Origin: JBOFDK01 sp051650305 | Lineage (GTDB): Bacteria > Bacillota > Clostridia > Lachnospirales > Cellulosilyticaceae | Reading direction: 5' to 3' | Length of the DNA: 7,196 nucleotides | Assembly: GCA_051650305.1 (NCBI GenBank) | Contig: JBOFIT010000096.1 | Location: 1 to 7,196, forward strand | Shown here: one piece after another, positions 4,764-7,196 of the stretch | Position numbering within the stretch: position 1 is the stretch's first letter | How the letters are laid out: each line of letters begins with the position of its first letter | Notes under the pieces: generated by a model | Seen by the model: only the letters and a program-made list of their open reading frames with translations | Databases searched by the model: none | Told to the model about the DNA's origin: nothing | Program-made: the position numbers and the translations under genes

Positions 4764-6986
4764 ATGAGTGCATGGAGAAGTTTTAAAGAAGGTAAATGGA
4801 ATGAGAGTATCGATGTAAGAGATTTCATCGTTAATAACTATACAGAATATACAGGAGATGCTAGTTTCTTAGCAGGTCCAACAGAAGGTACAACAAAACT
4901 TTGGGAACAACTTAGCGAACTTATGATTAAAGAAAGAGAACGAGGTTGCTTCGTAGATACAAAGACAGTATCAACAATCGTTTCTCATAATGCTGGATAT
5001 ATCAATAAAGATCTGGAAAAAGTAGTAGGGCTTCAAACAGAAGAACCTCTTGTACGTTCAGTACAACCATACGGTGGTATCAGAATGGTAGAAACTGCTC
5101 TTAATTCATATGATTATGAGATTGAGCCAGAAATGAAAGAGATCTTTACTAAGTATAGAAAAACACATAACGAAGGTGTATTCGATGCTTACAATTCAGA
5201 TATTCGTAAAGCAAGAAAAGTTGGTGTTGTAACAGGTCTTCCAGATGCGTACGGACGTGGACGTATCATTGGTGACTACAGAAGAGTAGCTCTTTATGGT
5301 GTCGATAAGCTTATTGAAGAAAAGCTTAAGGATAAAGACCTTAAATCAGTAGAGTTTACAGCAGATAACATCCGTGACTGTGAAGAACTTGCAGAGCAAG
5401 TAAAAGCATTCAAAGAGTTAAAACAACTTGGTAATATGTACGGATTTGACTTATCAAGACCAGCTGAAAACTTCAAAGAAGCGACACAATGGTTATACCT
5501 TGCATACCTTGCTGCTACAAAAGAGCAAAATGGTGCAGCGATGTCACTTGGTAGAACAAGTACATTCTTAGATATCTATGCAGAGCGTGATATTCAGGAA
5601 GGGATCCTTACAGAACAAGAAGCTCAAGAAATCATCGACCATTTCATTATGAAACTTCGTATCATCAGATTCTTAAGAACACCAGAGTACAATGACCTCT
5701 TCTCAGGGGACCCAACATGGGTAACAGAATCTTTAGGTGGTATCTTAGAAGATGGAAGTGCTTCACTTGTAACTAAGAACAGTTTCCGTTACTTACACAC
5801 ACTTTATAACATCGGACCAGCGCCAGAACCAAACTTAACAGTTCTTTGGAGTGAGAAATTCCCACAAGGGTACAAAGATTTCTGTGCGAAAGTATCTATC
5901 GATACATCAGCTATCCAATACGAAAGTGATGATCTTATGAGACCACAATTTGGTGATGACTACGGTATCGCATGTTGTGTATCTCCAATGCGTATTGGTA
6001 AACAAATGCAATTCTTTGGTGCACGTGCAAACCTTGCAAAAGCAGTGCTTTACGCAATCAATGGTGGGGTAGATGAGAAAGCTCTTATCCCAGTTATTCC
6101 AGGTATCGAACCTATCACAGATGAAGTACTTGATTACGATAAAGTAGTGAAAAACTTTGAGATTGCTACAGATTGGCTTGCAAAGACATACACAGATGCA
6201 CTTAATATCATCCATTACATGCATGATAAATACAGCTACGAAAGAATTGAGATGGCACTTCATGATACAGAAGTATTCCGTACAATGGCATGTGGTATCG
6301 CAGGTCTTGCAGTAGCAGCTGACTCACTTTCAGCTATCAAATTTGCAAAAGTAAAACCAGTTAGAAATGAACAAGGCGTAGCGATTGACTTCGAAATCGA
6401 AGGTGAATATCCAGCATACGGTAACAATGATGACCGTGTAGATGATATTGCAGTACAACTTGTAAAAGACTTTATGCAAAAAATCCGTAGACATACACCA
6501 TATAGAGGTGCAACTTATACACAGTCTGTGCTTACAATTACTTCAAACGTTGTATACGGCAAGAAAACAGGTGCTACACCATGTGGACGTAAAGCAGGCG
6601 TACCATTCTCACCAGGGGCTAATCCAATGAATGGTAGAGAAACAAAAGGTGTCCTTGCAGCATGTAGTTCAGTAGCAAAACTACCATTTGAAGATTCACA
6701 AGACGGTATTTCATATACCTTCTCATTAGTACCTCAAACACTCGGAAAATCAGATCAGGAGCGTGTACGCAACATGGTAGGTATCCTTGATGGCTACTTT
6801 GGTCAGACAGGTCAACATATCAACGTAAACGTACTTCACAAGGACCTCCTTATGGATGCGATGGATCATCCAGAAAAGTATCCACAGCTTACAATTCGTG
6901 TATCTGGATACGCAGTAAACTTTATTAAGTTAACAAGAGAACAACAGTTAGACGTTATTAGTAGAACATTCCACGAAAGAATGTAA
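4764..6986 (+). CDS. pflB: Pyruvate formate-lyase (formate C-acetyltransferase)
   Basis: This 740-residue cytoplasmic enzyme converts pyruvate and coenzyme A to acetyl-CoA and formate in anaerobic mixed-acid fermentation. It is close to the usual length (the E. coli enzyme has 760). The adjacent active-site cysteines are C404 and C405 in GIACCVSPM, R421 in FFGARANL corresponds to the pyruvate-binding Arg (E. coli R435), and the radical glycine is G715 in RVSGYAVNF, 25 residues from the C-terminus. The family signature GRGRIIGDYRR is at about 164-174. All key residues are intact, so an active enzyme is expected. It needs a radical-SAM activating enzyme (PflA), often encoded next door. None is present within the window, but one could begin just past its right edge. 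The gene has its own promoter, a leader dyad and flanking terminators, so it forms a single-gene unit here. Its codon choice suggests high expression. Confidence 0.98.
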   Translation: MSAWRSFKEGKWNESIDVRDFIVNNYTEYTGDASFLAGPTEGTTKLWEQLSELMIKERERGCFVDTKTVSTIVSHNAGYINKDLEKVVGLQTEEPLVRSVQPYGGIRMVETALNSYDYEIEPEMKEIFTKYRKTHNEGVFDAYNSDIRKARKVGVVTGLPDAYGRGRIIGDYRRVALYGVDKLIEEKLKDKDLKSVEFTADNIRDCEELAEQVKAFKELKQLGNMYGFDLSRPAENFKEATQWLYLAYLAATKEQNGAAMSLGRTSTFLDIYAERDIQEGILTEQEAQEIIDHFIMKLRIIRFLRTPEYNDLFSGDPTWVTESLGGILEDGSASLVTKNSFRYLHTLYNIGPAPEPNLTVLWSEKFPQGYKDFCAKVSIDTSAIQYESDDLMRPQFGDDYGIACCVSPMRIGKQMQFFGARANLAKAVLYAINGGVDEKALIPVIPGIEPITDEVLDYDKVVKNFEIATDWLAKTYTDALNIIHYMHDKYSYERIEMALHDTEVFRTMACGIAGLAVAADSLSAIKFAKVKPVRNEQGVAIDFEIEGEYPAYGNNDDRVDDIAVQLVKDFMQKIRRHTPYRGATYTQSVLTITSNVVYGKKTGATPCGRKAGVPFSPGANPMNGRETKGVLAACSSVAKLPFEDSQDGISYTFSLVPQTLGKSDQERVRNMVGILDGYFGQTGQHINVNVLHKDLLMDAMDHPEKYPQLTIRVSGYAVNFIKLTREQQLDVISRTFHERM

Positions 6987-6990
6987 TACA

Positions 6991-7035
6991 ATCATCCCCC
7001 TCGTATTGTTTACAAATAGGAGTTATCATCCCCTC
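6991..7035. repeat. Short C-rich direct repeat downstream of pflB
   Basis: ATCATCCCCCTC (6991-7002) recurs with one C fewer as ATCATCCCCTC (7025-7035), 34 bases apart, in an otherwise AT-rich context. No function is evident. On the other strand it gives G-rich tracts that mimic ribosome sites, but no convincing open frame follows. Confidence 0.45.
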
Positions 7036-7063
7036 TAATATGATTAAAACCCAATTCAACTCC

Positions 7064-7098
7064 AAAACACCATGAGCGCCTCCCGCCCATGGTGTTTT
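7064..7098 (+). terminator. Terminator after pflB
   Basis: AAAACACCATG (7064-7074) and CATGGTGTTTT (7088-7098) are perfect 11-base arms. A further inner GCG/CGC helix follows an A/C mismatch, with the loop CCTCC. The T tract is short (four, then ATTAT), and the A-to-T symmetry could allow action in both directions. It lies 78 bases after the pflB stop, so the transcript has a fairly long 3' tail. Confidence 0.85.
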
Positions 7099-7145
7099 AT
7101 TATATACAGAAAAGGTTGGTAGAAGCGTTATATTTTAAACATATA

Positions 7146-7175
7146 TATACATAGGATACATAATATAGGTATAAT
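7146..7175 (+). promoter_or_regulatory. Possible promoter for a gene beyond the right edge
   Basis: TATACA (7146-7151) and a perfect TATAAT (7170-7175) are 18 bases apart. The -35 is only four of six and the region is mostly A/T, so a chance match is possible. If real, it would drive a gene starting after 7196, whose identity cannot be seen. Confidence 0.35.
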
Positions 7176-7196
7176 AGAATAAAACAACGCAATGAC

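Noticed and set aside
5907..6263. Minus-strand open frame of 118 codons inside pflB, and the other minus-strand frames at 261-557, 3065-3355, 4078-4266 and 5294-5476
   Set aside because: They lie wholly opposite well-recognised genes, show no family signature, and are explained by the codon pattern of the + strand gene.
6960..7030. Minus-strand start-like GAGGGGATG motifs reading into pflB
   Set aside because: The frame runs antisense into a conserved gene and yields no recognisable protein. The G-rich match is the complement of the C-rich repeat.

Overview
This window comes from an AT-rich, low-GC Gram-positive bacterium, most likely an anaerobic member of the class Clostridia. The evidence is the strong AGGAGG-type ribosome binding sites, near-consensus sigma-A promoters, hairpin-plus-U terminators, an oxygen-sensitive glycyl-radical pyruvate formate-lyase, and a CarD-family RNA polymerase regulator. 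The genus cannot be fixed from the sequence alone. All convincing genes are on the + strand.

Left part (1-3484): the C-terminal 572 residues of a large FtsX/MacB-type ABC transporter permease (its start lies outside the window), a hairpin terminator, then a tightly packed two-component pair. The pair is an OmpR/PhoB-type response regulator followed one base later by a short-loop (intramembrane-sensing) histidine kinase. The set resembles the Bce-type peptide-sensing and detoxification modules of Firmicutes, in which the transporter itself is the sensor. The substrate is unknown.

Middle (3485-4609): an AT-rich, gene-free stretch with a near-consensus promoter and an unusual 5' leader. Here a 25-pair hairpin with one mismatch is followed by eight T, upstream of a 65-residue cold-shock protein. 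After a csp terminator comes a CarD/CdnL-family RNA polymerase-binding protein with no obvious promoter of its own, closed by an 18-pair terminator. Both products act on nucleic acid or transcription.

Right part (4610-7196): a self-contained transcription unit for pyruvate formate-lyase. It has an A/T-rich upstream tract, an extended -10 promoter, a 15-bp dyad that looks like an operator in the leader, a 740-residue enzyme with the Cys-Cys active site and the glycyl-radical loop intact, and a strong terminator. The last 100 bases carry a possible promoter for a gene outside the window.

The genes are ordinary housekeeping and accessory families, and I see no new multi-gene system. The most interesting material is regulatory: the terminator-like hairpin and its alternative pairings in the csp leader, and the dyad downstream of the pflB promoter.
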